Positions 8,735-17,189 of a stretch of 64,000 nt of DNA are shown here, piece by piece. Made by a program: the position numbers and the translations under genes. Numbering within the stretch: position 1 is the first letter of the stretch; each line of letters starts with the position of its first letter. The notes under the pieces were generated by a model. That model did not search any database. It was not told where the DNA came from and was given only the letters and a program-made list of their open reading frames with translations. The stretch lies in assembly GCA_900314685.1 (NCBI GenBank), contig OMWE01000004.1, positions 1-64,000 of the forward strand, in the 5' to 3' direction. This DNA is from an uncultured Actinomycetes bacterium (lineage in GTDB: Bacteria > Actinomycetota > Coriobacteriia > Coriobacteriales > Atopobiaceae).

Positions 8735-9508
8735 ATGTCGGATAGCCAGTCCCAGGGCAAGACCCTTGCCCTTTGTTTTATCGTCGGCGGCGTGTACGGT
8801 GTGATCGGTCAGCTGATCGGCGTCGCGCTCGAGTCGGTCGTCGGTCCTGGCCTCGCGGCACCGCTGACCCTTGTCTGCCTGGGTGTCCTGGCCGTGCTCC
8901 TCTACACCCCCGGCATCCATCAGCGGATCGCGGCGGTGTCCAGCTTTGGCTCCATCCTGCCCTTCAATGGCTTTGCCTGCGGCATTGCCGACGCCTTCCA
9001 GGCCGGCCATGCCAACGGGGGCGGCTTTGCCGGCGGCCTGAAGTCCGTGGGTCAGCTCTTCTTCCACGTCATCGTGCTCTCCAGCGCCATCAACATGACC
9101 GCCGGCGTCTTGGACCATTTCGTCGCGTTCCCCAAGCTCGCGGCTCCCGCGGCGGTGCCGATGCCGGTGGCGCTCTGCGCCGGTTTTGTGGTCGCGGGCT
9201 GCGTCTGCCTGGTCTGGCACCTGCTCTACGGTGCCGTCGGCAAACCCGCCATGCCCGACTTTCTGCTGGCCAGCCAGTCGCTCGGCGGCATCCTGTCCCT
9301 CTTCGGCGTGACCGACGTGCTCGCCTCGCTGGGCGGCTACAGCTTCAAGATTCTGATTCTCGGCGCCGGCCAGGCGGTCGAGGCGACCACGGCGCTCTGC
9401 TTCGCCGCGGGCCCGGCCAACCTGCTCATCACCTGGGGCACCTTCTTTGCCCTGGCCTTCTTCGGCATCCTCGCCGCCAATCTCAACCTCAAGGTCAAGG
9501 GTGAGTAG
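8735..9508 (+). CDS. SpoVA-like integral membrane protein
   Basis: 257 residues from an ATG preceded by GGAAGGA. The N-terminal half (GGVYGVIGQLIG, then LPFNGFACGIADAF, then GFAGGLKSVG) resembles the SpoVAC/SpoVAE family, in which a GG-x-IGQ helix and a P-x-GF-x-x-G-x-A helix followed by a glycine-rich turn are conserved. About seven membrane segments are visible, and the C-terminal half looks like a second copy of a similar helix set. In spore formers SpoVA proteins form the dipicolinate channel. Coriobacteriia are not known to sporulate and no other sporulation gene is present, so the role here is unknown. The family call is pattern-based. Confidence 0.55.
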   Translation: MSDSQSQGKTLALCFIVGGVYGVIGQLIGVALESVVGPGLAAPLTLVCLGVLAVLLYTPGIHQRIAAVSSFGSILPFNGFACGIADAFQAGHANGGGFAGGLKSVGQLFFHVIVLSSAINMTAGVLDHFVAFPKLAAPAAVPMPVALCAGFVVAGCVCLVWHLLYGAVGKPAMPDFLLASQSLGGILSLFGVTDVLASLGGYSFKILILGAGQAVEATTALCFAAGPANLLITWGTFFALAFFGILAANLNLKVKGE

Positions 9509-9949
9509 GGTAGCGCAGCTCGACCTTGCTGCCCCACGCGGTACCGGATATCCCGTACTTTCACGCTTGCCCCTCCAACGCGGGGTTTGCCGAAAATTTG
9601 TAGGAAACCTCGCCCCAGAGGGGGATTCGGGAAAATCCGAGGACCTGGAATTACCCTCCGACATGGGGTTTTCTGCAGTAACGTGCAAAACCCTACGTTG
9701 GAGGGCGAACGGAAGAGCTTGCGGAAAACGAGATTACCCTTTTGGACAGGGATTTTCGCAAATCCGCGTAAAACTCCGCTTAAGAGGGTTGGTCGCTTTC
9801 CGCCCTCCGCACGCAAAGCTCCCTCAGGCCAGGTTTTGTAAATCTGTGGCGAGCTCTGTGCCCGAGTGCCCCGCATCAGAGGATGATTGCTGATGCCTGC
9901 ATGTGGCGAAGGCGTGCAGCAACGGGGCGCTTACGCATTAATTACACAC
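9509..9949. other. Non-coding stretch holding the 83-nt hairpin array
   Basis: There is no credible gene in these 441 bases. Short frames on both strands are Arg-rich and interrupted. Base composition drops relative to the flanking genes. The only structure is the tandem hairpin array at 9571-9865, annotated separately, followed by about 85 bases without visible features up to the TetR promoter. Confidence 0.6.
9571..9865. repeat. Tandem array of diverged 83-nt units, each an imperfect hairpin
   Basis: Units begin at 9571, 9654, 9737 and about 9820, a spacing of 83 each time. Units one to three start with CCCTC or CCCTT and close 48-52 nt later with the complementary GAGGG or AAGAGGG. The middle unit is best: CCCTCC and GGGTTTT pair with AAAACCC and GGAGGG (9654-9705). 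The linkers before units two and three both end in ATTA. The fourth unit (CCCTC, AGGTTTTG) is incomplete. The units share pairing ability more than sequence, which implies structure is the conserved trait. No repeat-spacer logic of a CRISPR is present. Confidence 0.7.
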
Positions 9950-9993
9950 GTTGTGCAATAATACTCACACTGTGCAAAATACACATAGTGTGA
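9950..9993. promoter_or_regulatory. Candidate TetR operator with repeated CACA/TGTG half-sites
   Basis: TCACACTGTG (9965-9974) and CACATAGTGTGA (9982-9993) form an inverted repeat, and a further CACACGTTGTGCAAT element lies just upstream near 9944-9958. All lie within 60 bases of the TetR start, in a locally AT-rich stretch suitable for a promoter. Self-regulation by the downstream TetR protein is the usual arrangement and is inferred here. Confidence 0.55.
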
Positions 9994-10005
9994 AAGAAGT
10001 GCCAC

Positions 10006-10785
10006 GTGCAACAAACGTTGGAATCTCAGAAAGGCAGGCGAGCCGACAAGCCGCAGTGCTCCACGCGAGACCCGCGCAGCACCCGCACACGCCGGGCCCT
10101 GCGCAGCGCCTTGGCGACCGAGATTATTACGTCGGGCGACCTGACCCAGGTCACCGTCACGGGCGTCACGGACCGTGCGGGCGTCACGCGCCGTACCTTC
10201 TACTCGCATTTCCGCGATATCGCCGACCTCGTGGATCAGACCGAGCAGGAGACGGTCGACGACCTCAAGCCGCTCATCGCCGATCTGGCACAGGTCGACC
10301 TCGACAGCCTGTCGCAGGCGATCGGCCGCCACGAGGCGTGCCCCGGTGCGGCGGAGATCCTCACCTACTTCAAGGAGCGCGAGGACTATCTGGCCCCGCT
10401 TTTGGGCGAGGGCGGAGACCCCGCCTTTGCCAACCGCCTCGAGGCGACAGTACGCGGGCAGGTGGAGCAGCGTGCGAAGAGCGGCCTCGACCTCGAGCTG
10501 CTGGGCCATATCTTCGACTACTACCTCACCTTTGCCATCTCGGCCGAGGTTGGGGTCCTCGTGCGCTGGCTCACGACCGGCGCCCGCGAGAGCGTCGAGG
10601 TCATGGCGCGGGTGATGACGGCGCTGATGTTTGTGCGTCCGGGCGACCTGTACGGCAAACAGATCGACTTCGACGTGCCGTCCTTTGGCTTGGCCCTGCT
10701 GACCAGCTTGTCGGACGACGACCTCGCGCGGCTCGTGAACGCCGCAGGGGAGACACATACCGAGGGGAAGACACACAATGACTAA
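10006..10785 (+). CDS. TetR-family transcriptional regulator
   Basis: 259 residues from a GTG at 10006. Residues 1 to about 28 are charged and probably disordered. The following helix-turn-helix (LTQVTVTGVTDRAGVTRRTFYSHFRD, here abbreviated to its core GVTRRTFYSHF) is the TetR signature. The C-terminal domain carries DYYLTFAISAEVG, like TetR proteins of the DhaS/AcrR_C type. The ATG of the giant activase-like gene lies inside its last codons (8-nt overlap), so the two are translationally coupled and the regulator probably controls that gene. Confidence 0.88.
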   Translation: MQQTLESQKGRRADKPQCSTRDPRSTRTRRALRSALATEIITSGDLTQVTVTGVTDRAGVTRRTFYSHFRDIADLVDQTEQETVDDLKPLIADLAQVDLDSLSQAIGRHEACPGAAEILTYFKEREDYLAPLLGEGGDPAFANRLEATVRGQVEQRAKSGLDLELLGHIFDYYLTFAISAEVGVLVRWLTTGARESVEVMARVMTALMFVRPGDLYGKQIDFDVPSFGLALLTSLSDDDLARLVNAAGETHTEGKTHND

Positions 10786-13700
10786 CACCGCACACAGCAA
10801 CCAGGTCCAAAGCGAGGCCCGCGCGTCCATCTCGCTGGTCGAGCGCGGGGCGGAGCTGGTGCCCAAGCATCGCACCGACCTGCGCCATGCGCATCTGCGC
10901 CTGGGCATCGACGTCGGCTCGACCACCGTCAAGCTGGCCGTGATCGATGACAACAACAACCTCGTCTACGCCAACTACGAGCGCCACCACACCGACGTCA
11001 AGGCCACGGCCCGCGCGCTCTTTGCCAAGGCCCGCGAGACGGTCGGCGACGTGCCGATGCGCGTGTCCATCACGGGCTCGGGCGGCATGCTGCTGGCCCA
11101 GTGGCTGGACCTGGAGTTCGTGCAGGAGGTCATCGCCTCCAAGCGCGCCGTCGAGGTCCTCATCCCCCAGACGGACTGCGCGATCGAGCTGGGCGGCGAG
11201 GACGCCAAGATCATCTTCTTCGACAACGGCATCGAGCAGCGCATGAACGGCACCTGCGCGGGCGGTACGGGTGCCTTCATCGACCAGATGGCCTCACTGC
11301 TCGAGACGGACGCGCCGGGCCTCAACGAGCTGGCCAAATCCTCCACCCACATCTACCCGATCGCGAGCCGCTGCGGTGTCTTCGCCAAGTCCGACGTCCA
11401 GCCCCTGCTCAACGAGGGCGCGCCGCGCGAGGACATCGCCGCCTCCATCTTCCAGGCCGTCGCCAACCAGACGGTCTCGGGCTTGGCGTGCGGTCACCCC
11501 ATCCGCGGCTACGTGGCCTTCCTCGGCGGCCCGCTCCAGTACCTCTCCGAGCTGCGCCACCGCTTCTACGAGACGCTCAACCTGGACGAGGAGCACCGCA
11601 TCGTCCCGCAGAACGCGCACCTCTTCGTCGCGACGGGCGCCGCGCTGGCAGGCGAGTCCGGCAAGCGCGTAACCTTCGGCGAGGTCATCGATGCCCTCGA
11701 CAACCTGGGCGACACCCAGGGCAGCGAGGTCGCGCGCCTCGACCCGCTCTTTGCGACCGAGGAGGAGTACCGCGAGTTCAAGGAGCGCCACGACGCCCAG
11801 GTCGTGCCCAAGGGCACGCTCGAGGGCTACCAGGGCCGCGTCTTCATCGGCATCGACGCCGGCTCCACCACCATCAAGACGGCCGTGGTCGGCGAGGACG
11901 GCGAGCTCCTCTGGACCTGGTACGGCAACAACAACGGCGACGTGATCGGCATGGCCCGCAAGATCATGGACATGATCTACGACCTTCTGCCTGCGGGCTG
12001 CACGATCGGCCATGTGACCACGACCGGCTACGGCGAGGGCATCCTGCAGGCCGCGCTCAAGGCCGACTCCGGCGAGGTCGAGACGGTCGCCCACCTGCGC
12101 GGCGCCAAGGCCTTCGTCCCCGACGTCGACTTCATCCTGGACATCGGTGGCCAGGACATGAAGTGCCTGCAGATCAAGGACGGCGTGATCGAGCACATCA
12201 GCCTCAACGAGGCCTGCTCCTCGGGCTGCGGCTCCTTCATCGCGACCTTCGCCGACTCCATGGGCATGACTGTCCAGGAGTTCGCGCAGGCTGCCGTGCA
12301 CGGCGAGGCCCCGGTCGACCTGGGCTCCCGCTGCACCGTCTTCATGAACTCCCGCGTCAAGCAGGCGCAGAAGGAGGGCGCGACCATCGGCGACGTGGCC
12401 GCGGGTCTCAGCTACTCCGTGATCAAGAACGCTCTCTTCAAGGTCATCAAGCTGCGCGACTACGACGAGGTCGGCGAGTACATCGTCGTGCAGGGCGGCA
12501 CCTTCATGAGCGACGCCACGCTGCGCGCCTTCGAGCTGCTCACGGGCCGCGACGTGATCCGCCCGGACATCGCCGGCACGATGGGCGCCTACGGCGCGGC
12601 GCTGCTCGCCCGCGACCGTGCGGGCGCCGCTGGCACCTCCGAGATCCTCTCCCGCGAGGAGATTGACGCCCTCCAGGTCAAGCACACCAACGTCCACTGC
12701 GGACGCTGCTCCAACAACTGCCTGCTCACCGTCAACACCTTTGGCGAGGGCCGCCGCTTCATCACGGGCAACCGCTGCGAGAAGGGCGCGGGCAAGACCA
12801 ACAAGGACAAGAAGGACGCACCGAATCTCTTTGCCTTCAAGAACAAGCTCCTCTTCGACCGCCCCGTGCTGGATCCCGACGAGGCGCCCCGCGGTACCGT
12901 CGGCATCCCCCGCGCGCTCAACATGTACGAGAACTACCCCTTCTGGCACGCTTTCTTCACCAAGCTGGGTTTCTCGGTCGTGCTCTCCGACCAGACCAGC
13001 AAGCACACCTACGAGGCGGGCATCGAGTCCATGCCGTCGGAGTCCGTGTGCTACCCGGCCAAGCTCAGCCACGGCCACATCATGAACCTGCTGGCAAAGG
13101 ATCCAGACTTCATCTGGATGCCCTGCGTGCGCTGGGAGCGCCAGGAGGACGACGGTGCCACCAACCACTACAACTGCCCGATCGTGATGAGCTACCCGCA
13201 GACGCTGGAGCTCAACGTGGACGAGCTCGCCGACCCCTCGGTCGAGTACCTGGCACCCTTCATCCCGTACGACAACAAGCAGACGCTCAAGCGCCGCCTG
13301 TACGAAATCATCTCGGAGCAGCGCGAGGCCGATGCGAAGCAGGGCAAGGGCCGCTGCAAGGGTCAGCACATCACGCGCGCCGAGATCGACGCCGCTGTCA
13401 ATGAGGCCTGGGAGGCCGACCTCGAGTTCAAGGAGCAGATGCACCGCAAGGGCGACGAGGTCCTCGACTGGATCGAGAAGACGGGCGGTCACGGCATCGT
13501 GCTGGCTGGCCGTCCCTACCACAACGACCCCGAGATCAACCACGCGATTCCCGAGCTGATCAACGGCTTTGGTTTCGCCGTGCTGACGGAGGACTCCGTC
13601 GCGCACAAGATGGAGCCCGAGCGCCCGATCCGCGTGGTCGATCAGTGGATGTACCACAGCCGTCTCTACCGTGCGGCCCGCTTCGTCGCCACCCGCAACG

Positions 13701-15448
13701 ACGTGGACCTCGTGCAGCTGCAGAGCTTCGGCTGCGGCCTGGACGCCCTGACCACCGACGAGGTGCAGGAGATCCTGGAGGCCTCGGGCAAGATCTACAC
13801 CGTGCTCAAGATCGACCAGGTCTCCAACCTGGGCGCCGTCCGCATCCGCATCCGCTCGCTGATGGCAGCGCTGCGCGAGCAGGATGCCGAGCTGCGCCGC
13901 GAGGCCGCCGCGGGCCTCGTGTCCGAGGAGGTGCCCGCGGGCGTACACACCGCCGACGGCTCGCTCGAGCACGCACGTCAGACCGACCTCTCGCGCCGCG
14001 CGCCGGTGTACCGCAAGGCTGCCTCGGCCGCCTTCCCCAAGGTGCGCTTCACCAAGGAGATGCTCAAGGAGGGCTACACCATCCTGGCCCCGCAGATGAG
14101 CCCCATCCACTTCGAGCTGGTGGAGCCGCTGTTGCGCGCAAACGGCTTCAACCTGGTGCTGCTGCCCTCCGTCGACCACGGCGCGGTGGAGACCGGCCTC
14201 AAATACGTGAACAACGACATCTGCTACCCCTCGATCCTCACGGTGGGCCAGCTGATGGAGGCCGTGCTTTCGGGCAAGTACGACCTGGACCGCACCGCGC
14301 TGCTGATCAGCCAGACCGGCGGCGGCTGCCGTGCGACCAACTACATCTCGCTGATCCGCAAGGCCCTGCGTGACTCCGGCCACGACAACATCCCCGTGAT
14401 CAGCCTGTCCATGGCCGCCGGCCTCGACGAGGACAACCCGGGCTTTGACATCAAGGACCCCCAGCTGCTCGTGCATGCCGCCTACGCGCTGCTCTACGGC
14501 GACGTGATTATGCAGCTGCTGTACCGCGTGCGCCCCTATGAGGCGGAGAAGGGTGCGGCCGAGCGTCTCTACGAGGCCTTTATGCGCCGTGCCAAGGTGC
14601 AGCTCATCCATTGCAGCCGCAAGGAGTTCTACCAGCTCTGCCAGGACACGATCGACGCCTTCGACCGTCTGCCGCTCGTCGACGACCGCTCCAAGCCGCG
14701 CGTGGGCGTGGTCGGCGAGATCCTCGTCAAGTTCCACCCGACGGCCAACAACGAGCTCGTGAAGGTCATCGAGGCCGAGGGCTGCGAGGCCAACGTGCCC
14801 GGCCTCATCGACTTCTTCCTCTACGGCATGGTCAACCCCATCGGCATGAACCACGAGCTGGGCACCCAGGCCTCCAAGCGCCTGATCAACAGCGCGGGCC
14901 TCAAGCTCTTCGCCGGCGTGCGCGGCCCGATCGACCGCATGCTCGCGCGCTCCGAGCGCTTCGAGCCCTACGAGGACATCCTCGAGCTGGCCAAGAAGGC
15001 CCAGACGGTCCTGTCGCTCTGCAACAACATGGGCGAGGGCTGGCTGCTGACTGCCGAGATGATCGACCTGATCGAGCACGGCACGCCCAACATCGTCTGC
15101 GCCCAGCCCTTCGCCTGCCTGCCCAACCACGTGGTCGGCAAGTCCGTGATCAAGCGCCTGCGCCAGATGCACCCCGAGTCCAACATCGTCGCCGTGGACT
15201 ACGACCCCGGCGCGTCCGAGGTCAACCAGCTCAACCGCATCAAGCTGATGATCTCTGTGGCCAAGGAGAACTACAAGAACGGCCTGGGCTTCCGTCTGGC
15301 GAGTGACGACGACCCGACCATGCGTCCCGACCGTCCCGAGCTCGACGACTCTATCGTCAACGAGCGCGGCGGCTCGCACGCGATCCACCTGACGCCCGAG
15401 CAGCTTGCCCAGATCGAGCAGGCCAAGGTCGAGGCCGGCGTGAAGTAA
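10778..15448 (+). CDS. Giant 2-hydroxyacyl-CoA-dehydratase-activase-like protein (two ASKHA ATPase domains + DUF2229 + HgdB-like region)
   Basis: 1556 residues. Two BcrAD/BadF/BadG-type ATPase domains are visible: one from about residue 47 (LGIDVGSTTVKLAVID) and one from about 350 (IGIDAGSTTIKTAVV). Each has the Cys motifs that hold a [4Fe-4S] cluster in dehydratase activators: NGTCAGGTGAF and SRCGVFAKSD in the first; EACSSGCGSF and SRCTVFMNSR in the second. A CGRCSNNC motif follows near 640. A DUF2229 region starts at about 705 (GIPRALNMYENYPFW) and the C-terminal third resembles the HgdB/FldB substrate subunit. Stand-alone activators use ATP to inject an electron into 2-hydroxyacyl-CoA dehydratases; the fused giant form is common in anaerobes but its substrate is unknown. 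Coupled to the TetR gene and closed by a strong terminator at 15499. Confidence 0.88.
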   Translation: MTNTAHSNQVQSEARASISLVERGAELVPKHRTDLRHAHLRLGIDVGSTTVKLAVIDDNNNLVYANYERHHTDVKATARALFAKARETVGDVPMRVSITGSGGMLLAQWLDLEFVQEVIASKRAVEVLIPQTDCAIELGGEDAKIIFFDNGIEQRMNGTCAGGTGAFIDQMASLLETDAPGLNELAKSSTHIYPIASRCGVFAKSDVQPLLNEGAPREDIAASIFQAVANQTVSGLACGHPIRGYVAFLGGPLQYLSELRHRFYETLNLDEEHRIVPQNAHLFVATGAALAGESGKRVTFGEVIDALDNLGDTQGSEVARLDPLFATEEEYREFKERHDAQVVPKGTLEGYQGRVFIGIDAGSTTIKTAVVGEDGELLWTWYGNNNGDVIGMARKIMDMIYDLLPAGCTIGHVTTTGYGEGILQAALKADSGEVETVAHLRGAKAFVPDVDFILDIGGQDMKCLQIKDGVIEHISLNEACSSGCGSFIATFADSMGMTVQEFAQAAVHGEAPVDLGSRCTVFMNSRVKQAQKEGATIGDVAAGLSYSVIKNALFKVIKLRDYDEVGEYIVVQGGTFMSDATLRAFELLTGRDVIRPDIAGTMGAYGAALLARDRAGAAGTSEILSREEIDALQVKHTNVHCGRCSNNCLLTVNTFGEGRRFITGNRCEKGAGKTNKDKKDAPNLFAFKNKLLFDRPVLDPDEAPRGTVGIPRALNMYENYPFWHAFFTKLGFSVVLSDQTSKHTYEAGIESMPSESVCYPAKLSHGHIMNLLAKDPDFIWMPCVRWERQEDDGATNHYNCPIVMSYPQTLELNVDELADPSVEYLAPFIPYDNKQTLKRRLYEIISEQREADAKQGKGRCKGQHITRAEIDAAVNEAWEADLEFKEQMHRKGDEVLDWIEKTGGHGIVLAGRPYHNDPEINHAIPELINGFGFAVLTEDSVAHKMEPERPIRVVDQWMYHSRLYRAARFVATRNDVDLVQLQSFGCGLDALTTDEVQEILEASGKIYTVLKIDQVSNLGAVRIRIRSLMAALREQDAELRREAAAGLVSEEVPAGVHTADGSLEHARQTDLSRRAPVYRKAASAAFPKVRFTKEMLKEGYTILAPQMSPIHFELVEPLLRANGFNLVLLPSVDHGAVETGLKYVNNDICYPSILTVGQLMEAVLSGKYDLDRTALLISQTGGGCRATNYISLIRKALRDSGHDNIPVISLSMAAGLDEDNPGFDIKDPQLLVHAAYALLYGDVIMQLLYRVRPYEAEKGAAERLYEAFMRRAKVQLIHCSRKEFYQLCQDTIDAFDRLPLVDDRSKPRVGVVGEILVKFHPTANNELVKVIEAEGCEANVPGLIDFFLYGMVNPIGMNHELGTQASKRLINSAGLKLFAGVRGPIDRMLARSERFEPYEDILELAKKAQTVLSLCNNMGEGWLLTAEMIDLIEHGTPNIVCAQPFACLPNHVVGKSVIKRLRQMHPESNIVAVDYDPGASEVNQLNRIKLMISVAKENYKNGLGFRLASDDDPTMRPDRPELDDSIVNERGGSHAIHLTPEQLAQIEQAKVEAGVK

Positions 15449-15498
15449 GACGGACGTACGTGCCGCTGACCGAGCACCTCGCCGAGTAATCAGAGCAA

Positions 15499-15537
15499 GC
15501 CCCTGACTCACCGCATAATGAGTCAGGGGCTTTTTTT
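15499..15537 (+). terminator. Strong Rho-independent terminator
   Basis: GCCCCTGACTCA (15499-15510) pairs perfectly with TGAGTCAGGGGC (15519-15530), with an 8-nt loop and a run of seven T directly after. It ends the TetR-activase transcript, 50 nt after its stop codon. Confidence 0.95.
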
Positions 15538-15650
15538 GCGTTGTACCGTCGGAGGGCTTTTTGGCAAGGGAGGGCCGCCGAGGAATGCCGCTTGGTTTTC
15601 TGCCAAAGATCCCCTGCCGGTTTCTTTCACGTCTTGTCAGGGGAGGGGAT

Positions 15651-16385
15651 ATGCCGCACGTGCTGCACGTCGCCTCGGGCGAAAACGTCCGCGAGCTCGG
15701 CGGCTATCCGGTCGATGGCGGCGAGACGCGCTACCACCGCTTCCTCCGGTCGGGATTTACGAGCGACCTCACCCCGCGCGACCTGCGCTACCTCGAGCGG
15801 TACGGGGTGCGGATGGTGCTCGACCTGCGCAGCGCCGCCGAGGTGCGCGCCCATCCCGACCCCTTCGCGCAACGGCCCGACGTGCGGTACTGCAACGTGA
15901 GCTTCTATGAGTTCAACCTGCACGACCCCTCGCTCGAGGCGTTGGCGGGGGACGACGAGACCCTGGTTGGCTTTCTGACCTCCAGCTATCTGGACATGCT
16001 TGCCACAAGCGAGGCGGTTCGCCTGATGTTTGCCTTTCTTGCCACCGCACAGGAGGACGAATGCGTGCTCTTCCACTGTACGGCGGGCATGGACCGCACG
16101 GGCGTTCTCGCGATGCTGGTGCTGGCGTTGGCTGGGGTGGACCGGACGCACATCATCGCGGATTATGCCTACTCCTATGCGACCACCGAGGAGGTCGACA
16201 GCTGGATTTTTGACGGCAGCACGCCTTCGGCGGGTGTCGACCCCTCTCTCTACGACGCGGCGATGCAGGTCATGGCCACGGTGTACGACCGGCTGCGCTC
16301 GGTATACGGGGATGTGGCCACCTACCTGCGGTCCTGCGGGGTGACCGAGGAGGAGCTGGACGCGGTCCGTACCCACCTGCTGTGA
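15651..16385 (+). CDS. Tyrosine-protein phosphatase (IphP/lipid phosphatase-like)
   Basis: 244 residues; the ATG at 15651 follows GGGGAGGGG. The P-loop HCTAGMDRTG contains the CX5R catalytic motif with nucleophile Cys. ENVRELGGYP at the N terminus and LRSGFTSDLT are typical of the bacterial IphP family (PF13350), which removes phosphate from phosphotyrosine or phosphoinositides. An in-frame ATG 90 nt upstream would read through the terminator region and was rejected. The gene converges on the ECF operon, leaving only 5 bases between stops. Confidence 0.9.
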   Translation: MPHVLHVASGENVRELGGYPVDGGETRYHRFLRSGFTSDLTPRDLRYLERYGVRMVLDLRSAAEVRAHPDPFAQRPDVRYCNVSFYEFNLHDPSLEALAGDDETLVGFLTSSYLDMLATSEAVRLMFAFLATAQEDECVLFHCTAGMDRTGVLAMLVLALAGVDRTHIIADYAYSYATTEEVDSWIFDGSTPSAGVDPSLYDAAMQVMATVYDRLRSVYGDVATYLRSCGVTEEELDAVRTHLL

Positions 16386-16390
16386 GGGTG

Positions 16391-17188
16391 CTATACCGCC
16401 AGTGCGGCAAGTCCGGCGATATAGGCGCAGACGGCCAAGACGGCGACGACGTCGCCCCTGCCGAAACGCAGCGGATGGTAGTGCGTGCGCTGCGCCCCGC
16501 CCTCGTAGCAGCGGGCGTCGAGCGCGCGCGAGAGGCCGTTGGCATGGTTGAGCGAGCTGGCCATCAGGGCTACCAGCACGGGGACGATCGCGCGCACGCG
16601 CCGCAACGGGGATCCCTGGCCTATCTCGGCCCCGCGCGAGGTCTGCGCGTCGACGACGGCTTGGGCCTCGTCGGCCAGCGTCGGGATGAAGCGCAGCATC
16701 AGGGAAAAGACCATCGCGAGCTCGTGACCGGGCAGACCGATGCGCGAGAGCGGGGCGAGCCCCGCGTCGAAGGCGTCCGTGAGCTGCGTCGGCGTGGTCG
16801 TGAGCAGCATGAGGGCGGCGGCAACCACCGCGATGACCAGGCGGAGGCTGTAGAGCAGCGCCACGCGCAGGCTGTCGGTCGTGACGGTGAGGACGCCCCA
16901 GCTCCACAGCACGTCGCCGGTCTTCACAAGGAAGAGGTTGAAGAGCGAGAGGACGAGCAGGGCCACGACGATGGGCCGGATGGATTCCACGGCCTTCGCG
17001 GCGGGGATGCGTGCGAGGTGCAGCAGCATCAGCACAAAGGCGTAGCCAAAGACGAGCTGCCAGGGATCGGTGATGAAGAAGACCGAGACCATCAGCACGA
17101 GCGCGGCGCCGACCTTGGTGCGCGGGTCGAGGCGGTGCACGACGGAGTCTGCGGGATAGTACTGGCCGAGTTTGATGCGCAGCGCCAT
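16391..17188 (-). CDS. ecfT: ECF transporter transmembrane component EcfT
   Basis: 265 residues with about five to six membrane helices in the N-terminal two-thirds. LDPRTKVGAALVLMV is the family's opening motif. The two cytoplasmic coupling motifs appear as TSRGAEIG and ALDARCYEGG, variants of the Ala-Arg-Gly signatures that contact the ATPases. Last gene of the riboflavin transporter operon; its start lies one base past the stop of the ATPase gene. Confidence 0.92.
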   Translation of the reverse strand: MALRIKLGQYYPADSVVHRLDPRTKVGAALVLMVSVFFITDPWQLVFGYAFVLMLLHLARIPAAKAVESIRPIVVALLVLSLFNLFLVKTGDVLWSWGVLTVTTDSLRVALLYSLRLVIAVVAAALMLLTTTPTQLTDAFDAGLAPLSRIGLPGHELAMVFSLMLRFIPTLADEAQAVVDAQTSRGAEIGQGSPLRRVRAIVPVLVALMASSLNHANGLSRALDARCYEGGAQRTHYHPLRFGRGDVVAVLAVCAYIAGLAALAV

Positions 17189-17189
17189 G

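Noticed and set aside
8735-9508. Evidence of sporulation
   Set aside because: One SpoVA-like protein and one STAS protein do not make a sporulation set; no other stage genes were seen.
9571-9865. CRISPR array
   Set aside because: The units are diverged, each folds as one long hairpin, spacers are similar to each other, and no cas gene is present.
11294-15511. A 1405-residue open frame antisense to the activase-like gene
   Set aside because: It is a shadow of strong GC bias at the third codon position of the real gene; its protein is a His/Val/Leu/Arg/Gly-rich monotone with no family motif. Similar frames antisense to topA and nrdD were rejected for the same reason.
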